DNA of 64,000 nt, from positions 3,933,297 to 3,997,296 of the forward strand of contig NC_034411.1 in NCBI RefSeq assembly GCF_002078875.1. Direction: 5' to 3'. Each line of letters begins with the position of its first letter. Within the stretch, counting starts at the first letter, position 1. The stretch is from Numida meleagris (lineage: Eukaryota > Chordata > Aves > Galliformes > Numididae). Position numbers and translations under genes: made by a program. Shown here piece by piece: positions 1-11,589 of this stretch. The notes under the pieces are model-generated. The model saw nothing but the letters and a program-made list of their open reading frames with translations, was not told the DNA's origin and did not search any database.

Positions 1-240
1 GGGGGGCGCCCCGGAAAGTTGGCGAGGCTCGGGGGCCTGCGGCGGGTACGGGGGTCCCCGCTGCGCCCTCCCACCCCGGGGAGCTCCCCACGTGGCGCCG
101 AGAGCCGCTGGCGGGGCGGGGGGGGCCGAGCGCCCGTCCCCTGCCTCAGCGCCCGAACCCTGCCTCAGCCTCCGGCCGGCTGAGAAAGGAGGGCAGGAGC
201 GAGCGGTCGGTATTTTGCATTGCAAATCTACGAGCACCAG
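1..240 (+). promoter_or_regulatory. CpG island, probable 5' end of a gene
   Basis: The first 240 bases are very GC-rich and hold about 27 CpG dinucleotides by eye, whereas the rest of the window is CpG-poor apart from the edge of the assembly gap. A GC box (GGGGCGGGG, about 113-121) fits Sp1 binding. No ATG occurs before position 354, so any exon here would be 5' untranslated. Weak splice-donor candidates on the plus strand lie near 209 (GTATTT), 271 (GTGAAG) and 555 (GTAAGG). In birds such islands usually mark promoters of broadly expressed genes. The island is cut by the window edge, so the direction of the gene is not proven; the plus direction is only an inference. Confidence 0.7.
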
Positions 241-640
241 AGCAATCCACGCGAGGCTTGTTTTCCTTTCGGTGAAGGAGAGCGTACCCCTCTGTGGCTC
301 GGGTTTGCTTTTTCAACAAACAGCTGTGGCTAAAGGGTTTCGCGGTGTCCAGCATGGTGCAAGGAATGCTCTGATGTTTAGGAAAGAGCGCAAACACGAG
401 CTGAGACTTCGGCACCTTGTTTTATGGAGCGTAGCAATGTTCGGATGGGTCTTAAGTTGGTGGATTGTAATGCCTTTATATTAATCGGATTTTCTCGTTT
501 GTTTCTATACATGCGTTCTGAGAGTTGTGCTTGTCTTTTCTGATTGCTTCTGAAAGTAAGGTTGGGAAAGGTCGGCATCAGCTTCTTGTGAGTTAGCAGA
601 GGTGTTTGCGTGTGCTCAGCAATGCTTGTGCCTACATACA
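241..640. other. CpG-island shore, no gene identified
   Basis: CpG density drops sharply after about 300. An open frame across 92-484 starts at GTG, not ATG, and shows no recognisable domain. No repeat was recognised. Confidence 0.5.
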
Positions 641-840
641 TCACAGAATCATCATAGAATCATTTGAGTTGGAAGGGACCCCTAAGTGCCATCCAGTCCA
701 ACCCCCTGCAGTGACCAGGGACACCCACAGCTCCATCAGTGCTCAGAGCCTCGTCCAGCCTTACCTTGGCTGTCTACAGGGATGGGGCACCACCACCTCT
801 CTGGGCAATCTGTGCCAGTGCCTCACTGCCCTTATTGCGG
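641..840 (-). repeat. CR1 LINE 3' end
   Basis: The copy begins with the reverse complement of the CR1 tail (TCACAGAATCATCATAGAATC). It continues with the family signature TTGGAAGGGACC, CCATCCAGTCCAACC and CTGGGCAATCTGTGCCAGTG. It is a 5'-truncated copy of about 200 bp, typical of avian CR1. Confidence 0.92.
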
Positions 841-1231
841 CACAGGTGTGACAGCCCCAGCTGTCCTTCTGGGGCTGCCAGCGAGAGCCCTGCTCCTGCT
901 AGAGACAGAGGAGCTCTCCAGACCACTCTGCACACCTTCAGTGCATGATATATTTTCTGATTATGTGGTAGAGGCAAAATTCAGACCTGTTCTAAACAGA
1001 GAATGGCACACGTCCTTCTTTCTGATGAGTGGTGTTCCTGTCCCGTGCTTTGCTCTCCTTGAGTACAGATTTCCTGCTGATGTGAAAGGGAGCTCCAGCC
1101 CTTGGGTGAAGGCAGAAGAGGCTACACAGATCCCTGATGCAGATAGATTTGCCTGTGCTTTGCTAAGATTTCTCAAACTGCCAAGTCCCCAGCTGGCACT
1201 GCCAGCTTCTGTCAGGGCTCTCTCTGTTTCC
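841..1231. other. Single-copy stretch between two CR1 tails
   Basis: No repeat or exon was recognised. A plus-strand open frame runs through 686-1234, but its first part is antisense CR1, so it is not evidence for a gene. Confidence 0.4.
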
Positions 1232-1395
1232 TAGAATCACATAATCACAGCACGACTTGGGTTGGAAGGGACCTGAAAGCCCCTCCAGCCCCAACCCCTG
1301 CCGTGGGCTGGCTGCCCCCCTCCTGCTCAGTCTGCCCAGGACCCCATCCAACCTGGCCTTGGGTACTGCCAGGGATGGGGCACCCACAAAGTTTC
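1232..1395 (-). repeat. CR1 LINE 3' end, divergent
   Basis: The copy starts TAGAATCACATAATCACAG, then GGTTGGAAGGGACCTGAAAG and, further in, ACCCCATCCAACCTGG and CAGGGATGGGGCACCC. These are CR1 3'UTR signatures in reverse orientation. The copy is 5'-truncated. Confidence 0.88.
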
Positions 1396-4300
1396 AATTT
1401 GGGAGGGTGTCTAATGTTGTCTGTCATTGGGGTTAGTTTAAAATTAATCCAAGAGTGGGAGTTTGGCATTATCAGCACAGCACCCTGCTGCTGCGCACAG
1501 CCAGGAGTGGCAGTGAGAAGGGTAGTATTTCCAGCAGCACTGCTAGATCTGTCTCCTCATCGTCTAGACCCAGGGCACTGGATTTTCTCAGAGTCACAGT
1601 CACAGCTCTAGAGTGTGTGTCGTTGCTAGGTAGGAAGTAGAAAGACACTTTTTGATTTAGTGATTTAAGTTTTTCCCTCTAAAAATGTGTGATTTTAAGA
1701 TGACCTTGGTGTTGGATCGCATCACCCTTCCGACTCCCCTGACTGTGTGGCAGGGGGCAGCGGGCTCAGCCTCCACTTGTGGAGCAGCGTTCAGTGGAAC
1801 GAGGCAGTGGTATCCAGAACAGAGCCAGGTTTGCCTCGACAGCACAAGGGGCTGACATGCAGCTTGCTCATGTCCTTGATGTTAGTGAGACCGATGGCAG
1901 AGTGAAGCACTGGGGTGCACAGACCTCATTGGGGTGCAGTGGGACACGAAAGATTACAGCTGCTGTCCAGCTCAGCAGTCCCAGGTTTGAATCACCCTTT
2001 TGAGATGCTTGTTTTTCATGCTCCTGTTCTTCTTGGTCAGTCTCTTTCCCCTCGGTTGCTTTCTCTGTAACAACTGTGCCATGCCCTGCGTTCTGAGAAG
2101 CACGGCTTTTGGAGGCGTGGATGAGCTGTTTGCTGAGGTGCTGAAGCCCCTCTTCCACCTACCCACAAGAAATAGGCTGCAGCTCCTTGTGCAGGGGCAG
2201 GTAACTGCAGTGAGCTGCTCGCAGGGCTGCCTGCAGCGTGTGGCCCAGAGGGCAGAGCGCGAGCTCCGCTCTCTGTTCTGGTGACTCCCGTTGCTTCTCG
2301 CTGTGACTCAACCTCTTCATGTCTCATTTGGCCAGGTCTCTAAAATGAGGCCTCCTTTTTAAGCCATTTGGAGATCTCCTGATGCTAAATGATGTGTAAT
2401 AACAAAGTGCTATAACATTATAATGTTTATATGAAGGGCATTCCAAAGGCCCTTATGCTAGGGCGTTCCAAAACGTATAAAGCACAAATGAAGAGTTTGC
2501 AAAGTTCATCCCAGCAGTACAAAAACAGCTGGGGTGCCTCTTTCTCTCTTCGAGGCGGTGCAGATCCCTGGTTCTGCTCTGACATCAAGGAAGTCGTGCT
2601 GGTAAATAAGAGATCTCACTGCTGCTTCCAATTCTCTGCCCATCTCTGCCATCTTCGCAGAAAAAGCCGAAGTATGAGGTATTCTTATTTTCTGTGTTTC
2701 TATTTTATTCTACGTGCTCATCATTCTGACTCTTTAGATGTCACTTGTAAAGAGAGGTGTAACTGTAGAAGACAGTCCCTTATTAAATGAGACTATCCAT
2801 CAAACTGGGATGACTTGGGTGTTTCAAGGGAGGCTTGTGAGTCAGGTCTTTCACCAGGTTGCTGTCACAGTCAGACAAAACAACAGGGGCAGCAGTCAGT
2901 GGGATTTTTTCCTCCTTTCTGCATGTGCATGTTTTTGGCAGGGTGGTAAGGAAAAGCGCGGGCTGAATCTGCAGCCCTTACTCATGGGGATAGGCACATC
3001 CAAGCAAACGGAGTTGCCTGCATGATTCAAGCGTGGAAGATTTGGGTTGCTTTTAAGTCTTGTTCTAACTTGACGGGCATGATGTACTCAGAGCGGTGAA
3101 GCACAGCCTGCCAGGTGCATTTTTGACCAGCTCTGAGGCTCAGTCTGGGTCCAGAGCTCAGGCTTTTCTTATGGGTTGCCCAGTCCTTCTGGAGGGTTGT
3201 GCAGGGCTGGGAACGTCCGTCTCACAAGAATGTGCTTACCGTAAGTGTCCATGCGATCCCTTTCCCCCACGCAGGGGAAGGTGCGGAGTGGATGCCCCAG
3301 TGTGTTCCCATTCTGCCTCTGCACTGGCTGGGAAAGCTTGCAAGACTAGAAGGAACCATGTAGGCCATTCCCTTATGACCACTTTATCACGGGCCCTGCC
3401 TCAAAGGGCATTTCCCTACGTATCTCTTTACTGCCAAAATAGCATTGAAGAACCTTGGTGTGACAGATCCTGGTCACATAGCTGGGAATTAAGTGAAAAC
3501 TCCCTGGTTTCATTTGAGTGTTTTGGTTTGCACAAACCAAGAAACCCAAACCAAACTTTACAGGTCATACAATGAAAGCACAAGAGCAGTTGTTTTCCTC
3601 ACCTCTTCAGTGAAGTGGGGACTGCGTGAGAGTAATCCTAGCCCAGATGTAATGCTGTAATCTCTGGACCCCTGGATATGGGAATTTACCCTCATAAACT
3701 AAGGAGAGGCGTCAGGCCAGAGTGTGGTATGTGACCTCTTTGGCAGGGAGCTTGTTTAGCCTTGCAGGAAATGACTTGTTCATTTATTTAGTTCTCGTTC
3801 AAGGCCCTGTACCAACGGATGACAGGAAGGGAAGGCTCCTATGGAGCCAGCTACAACTTGGGTAACAACAGGGCTGGCACGCGGCTGTGCGTGGAGAGAA
3901 GGCGTGGGGGGACGTGCTTGATGATGGGCTTGACTTCCAGCATGTGCTTACAGTCGTGGCAGAGCAGGGCTTATATGCCTGACTGATGTTGGACTTGCTT
4001 CAGGGTCTTGCCAAAGCTGTGATTGTGAGGTAAATGCCACCATGCCACCTGAAATCACGGGACTGTGGTTCTCGGGGTGTGCATGTGGGATGATGAGGAA
4101 TAGGCACTTTGTTGCCTTGAGCAGGGCATGAAGGCAGAAGGTAGCTGGCCTCCCCAGCTGTTCCTAAATGGAGTGAGTGCAAAGTTGAGACCATGAACAG
4201 CAGAAAAACTCAACAACAGCTGTTGTTTCTTTGGTGTCTATAAAGGGAAGGTAAGCTGGGGGCTCCATGTCTGCCTGTGCTGCTCTGACTGTGAACGCTC

Positions 4301-4657
4301 AGTCCTGCCCTGTGCTGCTTGCAGCTGCTCGTTCCCTTGGAGCCTCTTTTTGTGTGGGGTTACACACTAGCCTGGGGTAGTCTTCTGCAAAATCTGCTCA
4401 ATGAAATGACTTGCAGAGGGGTTTAACAAGCCAGGGCTCATGGAAGAGTCCTTGGGTGGTGCTCCTGATCTGAATGCCCTGGCTTCTGGTAAGGTTGGGC
4501 TGTTCGGCTGTTTTTTCTCTAAGCCCTTCATTAGTAGATCCCTCCTTCTGTTGGTCTTAAATGGCCCTTAATGCTGAGAAGGCTGATGGTCTCTGTCCAT
4601 TTTTGATCAAAGACTGCCAAAAGGAAGGACTTGATTGCATCTGTCATATATTTATGA
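1396..4657. other. Single-copy intronic or intergenic DNA
   Basis: I see no repeat family, RNA gene or convincing exon here apart from the palindromic E-box/TATA motif listed at 4212-4246. Short open frames at 2000-2284 and 3096-3575 (159 aa) show no domain and no matching pair of splice sites. Confidence 0.4.
4212..4246 (+). promoter_or_regulatory. Palindromic E-box followed by TATA-like motif
   Basis: Bases 4212-4227 are a perfect 16-bp palindrome (AACAACAGCTGTTGTT) centred on the E-box CAGCTG. A TATAAAGG follows at 4239-4246. This is the spacing of a compact core promoter, but both motifs also occur by chance in AT-rich introns and no transcript is visible. Confidence 0.25.
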
Positions 4658-5029
4658 GGGCTGCACCGTAAGTAATACCTTGAGTTACTCCATGCAGAAA
4701 AAATGGCACCCACTGACACTTGCTCAGCATTGATGAAGACCAAACGGTGGCTGTGAGCACAGTGAGGCAGCGGGTGGTGCGTTTCAGCAACAACGACAGC
4801 AGTGTGAAAGAATAAGCCATGTTCTAGATAGCCATGCAGATTTTTACGAGCACGGCATGCAGACTCTTGTTCATTTGTGGTAAAAATGCATAGCTAATGG
4901 TGGTGACTATGTTGAAAAATAGTGTTTTGTAGCTGAGAATTTGCTCTATCAAATAGTGTTATGCTCTTTGTATCTGTTGTAGTTTCCATGGAAATAAATA
5001 GGAGGTATTACTTTTGAAGTGACTTACGT
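4658..5029 (+). mobile_element. Galluhop-type mariner, internally deleted
   Basis: The left end (GGGCTGCACCGTAAGTAATACC) and right end (GGAGGTATTACTTTTGAAGTGA) form degenerate terminal inverted repeats around a roughly 370-bp body. Inside are decayed pieces matching both the start and the end of a mariner transposase reading frame, joined by a large internal deletion and broken by stops. The right side keeps the characteristic TTTCCATGGAAATAAATAGG next to the TIR. The element cannot encode transposase. The family assignment is from memory of the chicken Galluhop consensus. A second copy lies at 63746-63980. Confidence 0.85.
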
Positions 5030-5059
5030 ATGTGGGAGATAGTTGTGGCTGTAGCTTCC

Positions 5060-6420
5060 TGGGATTCAAGAGGTACCTTGGTCAGAAAAGAAAGGCCATG
5101 GAGAGTGTATCCCCTGTGATAAATGAGGCAGAACAGGCAACAACACACATGGGGAAGGCTGAGGAACTCCACAAGCTTTTTGCCTCAGTCTTCACTGGCA
5201 GTCAGGCTTCCTATGCCTCTCATGTCCCTAAACCTCAAGATGAGGGTCAGGGGAGCCAAATCCCTCCCACTGTAAGCAAAGAGCAAGCTGGAGACTGCCT
5301 GAAGAGGCTGAATTGTGTACAAGTTTATGGGGCCGGATGACATGCATCCCAGGGTCCTGAAGGAACAGGTTGATGTGGTTGCCAAGCCACTTCTCCATAA
5401 TATTTGAAAAGTCATGGCTGTCAGGTGAAGTTTCTGGCAACTGGAAAAAGGGAAACATCACTCTCATTTTTAAGAAAGTGAGAAAGAAAGACCTGGGAAA
5501 CCAAAGGCCTGTGAGCCTTACCTCACATCCATGCCTGGGAAGGTCATGGAATCCATCCTCCTGGACGTTGAGACATATGCGAGATGAGAAGGTGATCTGA
5601 GGCAGCCAGCACGGCTTCACCAAGGGCAGATCGCACCTCACCAATCTGGTGGCTTTCTGTGATGATGTAATGGCATCGGTGGACAAAGGGAAGGCAGCTG
5701 ATGTAATCTGTCTGGACTTGTACAAGGTCTTTGATATGGTCCCTCACCATGTACTTATCTCTGAATTGGAGAGAGAGGGATTTGAAGACTGGACTATTTG
5801 ACAGGTAGGGAGAGTTGTGGTCAGTGTCTCCATGTCCAGGTGGAGGTTGGTGAGGGGCTGTGTCACCCAGGGGTCCATCTTGGGACCAGTGCTCTTCAGC
5901 ATCTTTATCAAAAACATAGACAGTGGGATCGAGTGCACCCTCAGCAGTTTGCTGATGATACCAAGCTGAGTGGTGCAGTTAATACAGCAGGAGGTAGGGA
6001 TGCCATCCAGTGGGACCTGGACAGCCTTAAAAAGTGGGTGTACCATGAACTGAATGAGGTCCAACAAAGCCAAGTGTAAGGTGCTGCACCTGGACTGGGG
6101 CAAGCCCAGAAGTGTGTAGCAGGAGGGGAAGTGACTTCTTATGTGGTCTAATAGTGATAGGACAAGTGGGAATGGCTCTAAACTAAAAGAGGAGAGATTT
6201 AGATTAGATGACAGGGGGAAGTTTTTCACTGTGAGGGCGGTGAGACCCTGGCACTGCTGCCCAGAGAGCTGTGGATGCCCCGTCCCTGGAGGTGCCCACG
6301 GCCAGGTTGGGTGGGCCCTGGGCAGCCTGAGCTGGTGGGGGGCAGCCAGCCCATGGTAGGAGATTGAGACTGGGGGGCTTTGAGGTCCCTTCCACCCCAA
6401 GTCAGTCTGTGATCTCATGA
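5060..6420 (+). mobile_element. CR1 LINE: reverse-transcriptase part joined to 3' end
   Basis: The copy covers late endonuclease/early reverse-transcriptase sequence of CR1 ORF2 through the palm domain: the [11 protein letters not shown] block, and FADDTKLSGAV carrying the catalytic ADD box near 5943. At about 6116 the coding part is abruptly joined to the CR1 3' region (GGAATGGCTCTAAACTAAAAG through GGTCCCTTCCACCCC), so about 0.4-0.5 kb of ORF2 is missing. Frameshifts and stops are scattered along it. The 224-aa minus-strand open frame at 5744-6418 is the antisense shadow of this element. It is dead and 5'-truncated, and it abuts the Galluhop relic. Confidence 0.92.
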
Positions 6421-8607
6421 AACCTGTCAGTTAAAACTTTGGAGTGGTGGTGGTGTTGTTTCAAATAGAAAAATAACATGGGGTCCATGGAGCTTACAGC
6501 CTGAGGGATGCATCTTTTTTACTTGCATTAGTTAGAAGTCACTGCAACTTCTTCAGGCAGTTTTTTGCAAAATATAGATTTCTTCCCACAGGTGCAGTGA
6601 GAGTGCTGAGCTGCCTTGGGAGCCTGCATCTGCTGTCACAGGGCTGTTTTACCACCTGTTGTGAGGCACACCACTTTGTTATTATTGCTATTCTTTTTCT
6701 TTTACAGCTGCCAACCAGGCAGTTGAGTTGCAGTGCTGCATTTTTGGAGGGGGGGAAGAAAGTATGCTTTTTCCATTCTTTTCTTCTGTGCAGTGTCCCT
6801 AAGCAAGGGATTTTAAGAAACACTGGGGATTTCCAGAAGCTTTGTTCTGCTGTAGGTTTTACCTTTTAAAATCACCAAGAATCAAGTCATAGCCATGCCA
6901 AGAGTCTCTGGTAACCTCGGCTTAATTTTTTTGTCTGCTATTGTGGCTTTATGGGAAGAAAAGTGGACATGACCTAGTGTGGGCAGGATGTTTATGTTCC
7001 TCTTCATTCCACTTCATTCCTCATGTCCTGTAGACATGCTCTGAGAAGACTAAGGTTACCCAGTGAATAAATCTATGTGGCTGGTCTGCACCAAAGCTGA
7101 ATTACTCACAGCATCAAAGGGAACTCCTCTGAAAATGAAAACATTAGGTGCGTGCAGTTTGCAGTTCATGAATGGACTCTTGGCTCACCCTAAAGGGGTT
7201 AAGGTGTCTTACCTCCACCTTTCCTCCATGGGATCATTGCTGGGCTGTTAGACTCTCTTCAATCTTTGAAGACCTTGTCCTTGTGTAATTTACTGCCAAG
7301 GGCATGCTGACCAGGAGCTTTGCAGTTAGCTGCTTAAAACCCTTAAGAGACAGTTCTGTCTCCCTTTATTTTGTCTCCCGGCAAAGTTGATGTTTTCTCT
7401 CCTTGCCTCATCTTCCACAGGTCATGACCGCAGTAGGAAAAGACTTAGATCTGATTTTGCCAGCTTGGAAATTGAGAACAGTGAATCTACCTCGATATAA
7501 GAGTGGCCATGGGATAAGACCCCCAGATGATTTAGCTTTTTTAGCTTTAGATTTTTTTTTGGTAGTGTGTGAGTGCCTCAAATTGCATTTGGCATTGTTT
7601 GGGCAATGGTGCCAACTAGATAAAAGGAGCATCTGTACCTCTGTGAGACATTAGATATGTGCAGCAAATGCGTTCATACCAACCATGGCTGAATTTCAGC
7701 TAAACGTTCCAATTTAAAAATAAAATGAGTCCAATCTCCAGATATTAAGCTTTTATTTAAGAGTAGGTGAGAAGACTATGGAAATGAGATTTCTGTGTGT
7801 GTTCGTCAGAGGATGCGAGGAAGGACAAGGGAGGAAAATGAGCAGGACAGGCCACTGCACTCAGCAAAAAGGGCTGATGAACAGAAGCCCACAGCAACTG
7901 GAGAGAATGACAGGCTGGACTGAAAGCTGCAGCTTGGTGTGGACTGAATATATTTAAACTAATTTTTTTCAGTGGCATCCCTGAGGCTGGGAGCTGAGCA
8001 TGAGGCCTCCAGGGAGAAGTCCTGGGTCTTGTTCTTCCAGGAAGAAGGGAGGTGTTGAAGAGGAGTCCAGATGTGGTGTCCAGGGAGATGGCTGTGTAGG
8101 ACAGCACTTGCTGGGACTTAATTTGCCTTATATAGACATTTCTTGGTGACGGGGACTGTTAAAGAGATGGGATTGAATGTCATCTGCTTGCAGGCCTTGC
8201 CCGTGGGAAGCAGTTGGTCTCCAAGTCCTGCTTGGGACCTGGAAACCACTCAGAGACACTGAGGAGCCGGGAGAAGGGCATGTCTGCTGTCCTGCCTGCT
8301 GCCCCATGCTGTCCTCTCGTTCAGCTTTGCAGGCAGCACTGACACAGATGCTGTGTTGGTGAACGTGAGCGTGTGTGTAGAGAAGGGCATATACCTTCCA
8401 CAGAAGAAAAACACTTGTATGCACAAGGGAGTGTCAGGACTCATTTGGAGGCACAGATTTAGTTGTTTTGAAACATTCCTTTGCTGAGCTGTGAACTGAA
8501 CAGCTGTGCTAAGTGGCTGAGATTCACAGTCTGGTCTGACCTTTCTATACTTCCAGTAGTGTGTGCCGTACTTTGGACAATGGCCATGTTTGTGTGTCCA
8601 TAGGCAG
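6421..8607. other. Single-copy intronic or intergenic DNA
   Basis: No gene or known repeat was recognised. An acceptor-like CATCTTCCACAG ends at 7421, but no good donor follows. The open frames at 7403-7654 and 7757-8107 show no domain. Confidence 0.4.
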
Positions 8608-8675
8608 TTAGGCCCTGATCCAGGAGGCGAGTGCTTAACTTGCAGCCTGTGAAGTAATGCGACTGACTTCAAGTA
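8608..8675. repeat. Ancient amniote repeat fragment (GGCCCTGATCC...GACTTCAA type)
   Basis: The order GGCCCTGATCC, then a CTTAACT block, TGTGA and TGACTTCAA matches an old palindromic repeat common in reptile and bird genomes. I recall the motif order but cannot assign a database family name. The copy is diverged and partial. Confidence 0.4.
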
Positions 8676-8754
8676 GGCTTGTGTGTATGTAAGGTTAACC
8701 AGATCCTTGCTCACTCATTGTTCTTGGTCCATGGCCTTTTTGCAGGAAATAAGA

Positions 8755-8835
8755 CAAGTCAGCATAGCGTCAAATTGTAAAGCAGGGAAACTGAGAGAAT
8801 AGAGAAGTTACCAGGGCTCTCCCAGCAGAGGAACA
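8755..8835 (-). repeat. MIR-like ancient SINE fragment
   Basis: TAAAGCAGGGAAACTGAGAG followed by GAGAAGTTACCAGGG and CCCAGCAG is the reverse complement of the MIR 3' region, whose sense strand contains CAGTTTCC and a TGTAAA block. It is heavily diverged, as expected for this old family. Confidence 0.55.
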
Positions 8836-8976
8836 ACAAATGCGCCTATGGAGTGTTGATCTGTAGATTTATGCTACAGCCTGCAAAGCACTGACATCCT
8901 TACAGATCAGTCACAGGAAGTCTCTTATGGCCCCGTGGCCATGAGAAAAGATGTGCAGCCCAAATGCTCTGTGTAA

Positions 8977-9185
8977 ATCATGGAAGCATTAGGGTTGGAG
9001 TAGACCACCACTAAGATCATCCAGTCCAACCCATCCATGCCCACTGCCCACGTCCCTCAGTGCCACATCCCCATGGCTCTGAACACCTCCAGGGATGGTG
9101 ACCTCACCACTCCCTGGGCAGCCTGTGCCAGTGCCTCACCGCTCTGTCTCAGAAGGAATTGTTCCTAATATCCAACCTGAAATGG
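8977..9185 (-). repeat. CR1 LINE 3' end
   Basis: The copy begins AATCATGGAAGCATTAGGGT and continues with ATCATCCAGTCCAACCCATC, GTCCCTCAGTGCCACATCCC and CTCCCTGGGCAGCCTGTGCC. It ends near TTGTTCCTAATATCCAACCT. It is 5'-truncated, of the subfamily whose 3'UTR says AGTGCCACATCCCCATGGCT. Confidence 0.93.
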
Positions 9186-10966
9186 GGCATACCTTGTGTT
9201 TGGTGGTGGTGGAAGAAGAGAAAGGCATGTGTTTGGGCAGTGCTGAGCATGCTCTTCTAAAGAAACTTTAGGATGTTAAGCTTCGTCCTCAGTGTTTGCT
9301 TCTGCAGCAGGCATCACCTATTAAATAAGAACTGCAAACAAATTTTAATAGCTCAATTGTGAAAGAGCCTGCTTAACTCCAGGAAAAGAATCTTTTTGAT
9401 ATGCAAGCCAAAAACATGCTAACTGAACTACAAACAACCGAAAGCTCTGCTGTTAAAATAATTCTCATAGAGAGATAGATTCAGCTGCTTTTTTTTCCTA
9501 AGATGGCCAGAACATATTGCAACATAAAGCAGAGGCAAAAACGAGCCTTACATGGACATTCCTTTCTCTTCTGAGAGGATCAGCCCTCCAGTTCTTAACG
9601 CACTTCAGTGCAGTAGTTGATTTTTGGTTCACCAGCTAATAGAGAGAATGGGACAGAAATAAACTCCTTAAAATGATCACTACATGCACCCAGAAAGCAC
9701 AACAGTTCATTTTCAGGCTAGGAAGAACACAAGCTGTTCCAGTTGACGGTACACAAAATGGAGTGTACTCAAAGGTTCACAGTGTTTGATTTCTGTTGTT
9801 AAAGAATAGGTGTGTATGATGTGCAGCCCCACAGGGCTGTGGCAAATAGAACTGCTAAATGCTTTTGTGCACAGTAAGACCAGGCGGTGCAGGAGCTGGT
9901 GAGGCTTCTGGCCACAATCCTACCTGAGTGTGCTGTGCTTCCTTCTGGGGTATTGTGCTGCTGCCGAGCTCTGTACTGAGGGCTCTGCACAGTCAGGGGA
10001 AGATCAGTAGTGGGATTGCGTGAAGTCTTTCCATGTGGCTGTTGGACAGCTGATTGGACTGGTTGCTTGACGTAGCCAACGTATGGTGCCATGGTTAAGA
10101 CTTTTCAGGTGAACCCAGGTTGTGTCTCAGTTCTGTTTGGGCAGAGGCCATCCTGCCATAGTCTCGTGCGTACTGGCTTCTGCCGGGGTTCTCACAAGCC
10201 CTGTTGTGAAAAGTGAGCTAAAAAGCCCAAAACCCAAAGGGCTTCTGACCCAAGGAACTGTCATCTATAGCTTGCTGTTGATATTCTTGTTTTAAGAGGT
10301 TAAATGAGTTGTGCCCACAGCATGTAGCTTTGCTTGCAATGGATTCCTTCTCAGTATCATAGGAGGGGAGGGAGAAAAAGGAGAGGTAATAATTAAAAAA
10401 AGAAATGTTAATTTTACTTCTGACTGCAAAGTAAAATAAATGGATTTATTCTCGTCTTTAATCAAAGGAGGCAACAAATCAAACTTGTTTAGAAGTGGAG
10501 GAGTTTTCCAAGAACAGAACTAAGCAACGTAGAAGCCTTTTAAATCAAAAAGCAATCTGAAGAGAGGTTGCAGGAGTACTGTGTTGGTATTGATCACCGC
10601 TGTCTTTCTTGCTTTTGAGACAGCTGCTATGCTTTCCAGCTATGTCCAAAATTGACATGTTTGAGGAGGAAGGCGTATGGACTCAGGAGGAGGGTTCGAG
10701 GAGGACAAGAAGATGTCAGCGTGGGGAGAGGTTCATCATCTCCTAATGCAGCAGTGCTTTGCTGGCCAAGGCCTGGGGTCCACACAATAGGGTCTGCTGC
10801 CAAGCCAGAGACCAGAACTCTGTGGCTGTTGGACTGGGGCCGAGCTGGCAGGTGGCCCCTGGAACTGCAGGCAAGGCGTGTAAGGATGGAGCATGGAGAA
10901 TGCAGGCACTGTGTTTAGCCCTGAAGGTAAAGTGACCTTAATTTGAGACATTTTACCCTGATTGTT
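9186..10966. other. Single-copy intronic or intergenic DNA
   Basis: No repeat was recognised. A minus-strand open frame at 10092-9799 starts at an ATG. Its first 56 codons are rich in Gln, Pro, Ser and Thr and are followed by CAG|GTAGGA, a usable donor. No acceptor or homology supports it as an exon. Confidence 0.35.
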
Positions 10967-11589
10967 CTGGTGACTGGAAAAAGGAAAACATAACTCCCAT
11001 TGTTAAGAAAAGGAGAAAGGAAGACCTGGCAAACTGCAGACAGTGATTCTCGAGTATGTGCTGGGGAAGATCATGGAACAGATCCTCCTGGAAGGGATGT
11101 TAAGGCACATGCGAGATGAGGAGGTGATCTGAGACAGCCAGCATGGCTTCACCAAGGGCAGATCTTGCCTCGCCAGTCTATGATGTTGCGATGGCATTGG
11201 TGGACAAAGGAAGGGCGAGTATTATCATCTACCTGGACTTGTGCAAGGGCTTTGATGTGGTCCCACACCGTATCTTTATACCTAAATTGGAGAGATACGG
11301 ATTTGAATGGTGAACTGTTCAGTGGATAAAGAATTGGTTGGATTGTCGTAGCCAGAGGGTTGAGGTCAGTGTCTCTATGTCCAGGTGGAGCCTGGCGAGG
11401 AGCAGTGTCCCCCAGGGGTCTGTCTTGGGACCAGTGCTCTTTGACATCTTTATCAACGATATAGTCAGTGGAGTTGAGTGCATTCTGCAAGATTGTTGAT
11501 GATGCCAAGCTGAGTGGTGCAGTCAATACAATGTAAGGAAGAGATGCTACCCAGAAAGACCTAGACAGGCCTGAGAATTTGGCCCATGT
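10967..11589 (+). mobile_element. CR1 LINE reverse-transcriptase fragment, first of three
   Basis: The copy starts at TGACTGGAAAAAGGAAAACA and runs through the CR1 ORF2 palm domain. Visible blocks are [31 protein letters not shown] and a decayed ADD box. Frameshifts interrupt it. It has no CR1 3' end: at 11590 it meets the 3' tail of a CR1 copy in the opposite orientation. Confidence 0.9.

Noticed and set aside
92..484. 130-codon frame across the CpG island
   Set aside because: It depends on a GTG start and on GC-rich sequence that naturally lacks stops; no ATG occurs before 354.
1972..2166. Minus-strand Lys/Arg-rich frame resembling a nuclear localisation segment
   Set aside because: Short, no splice sites, and antisense to ordinary pyrimidine-rich sequence.
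5744..6418. 224-codon open frame on the minus strand, the longest in the window
   Set aside because: It is entirely antisense to the plus-strand CR1 element and its composition follows from it.
9799..10092. Minus-strand ATG frame with Gln/Pro/Ser-rich start and a CAG|GTAGGA donor
   Set aside because: No acceptor or polyadenylation context and no homology recognised; kept only as a note.
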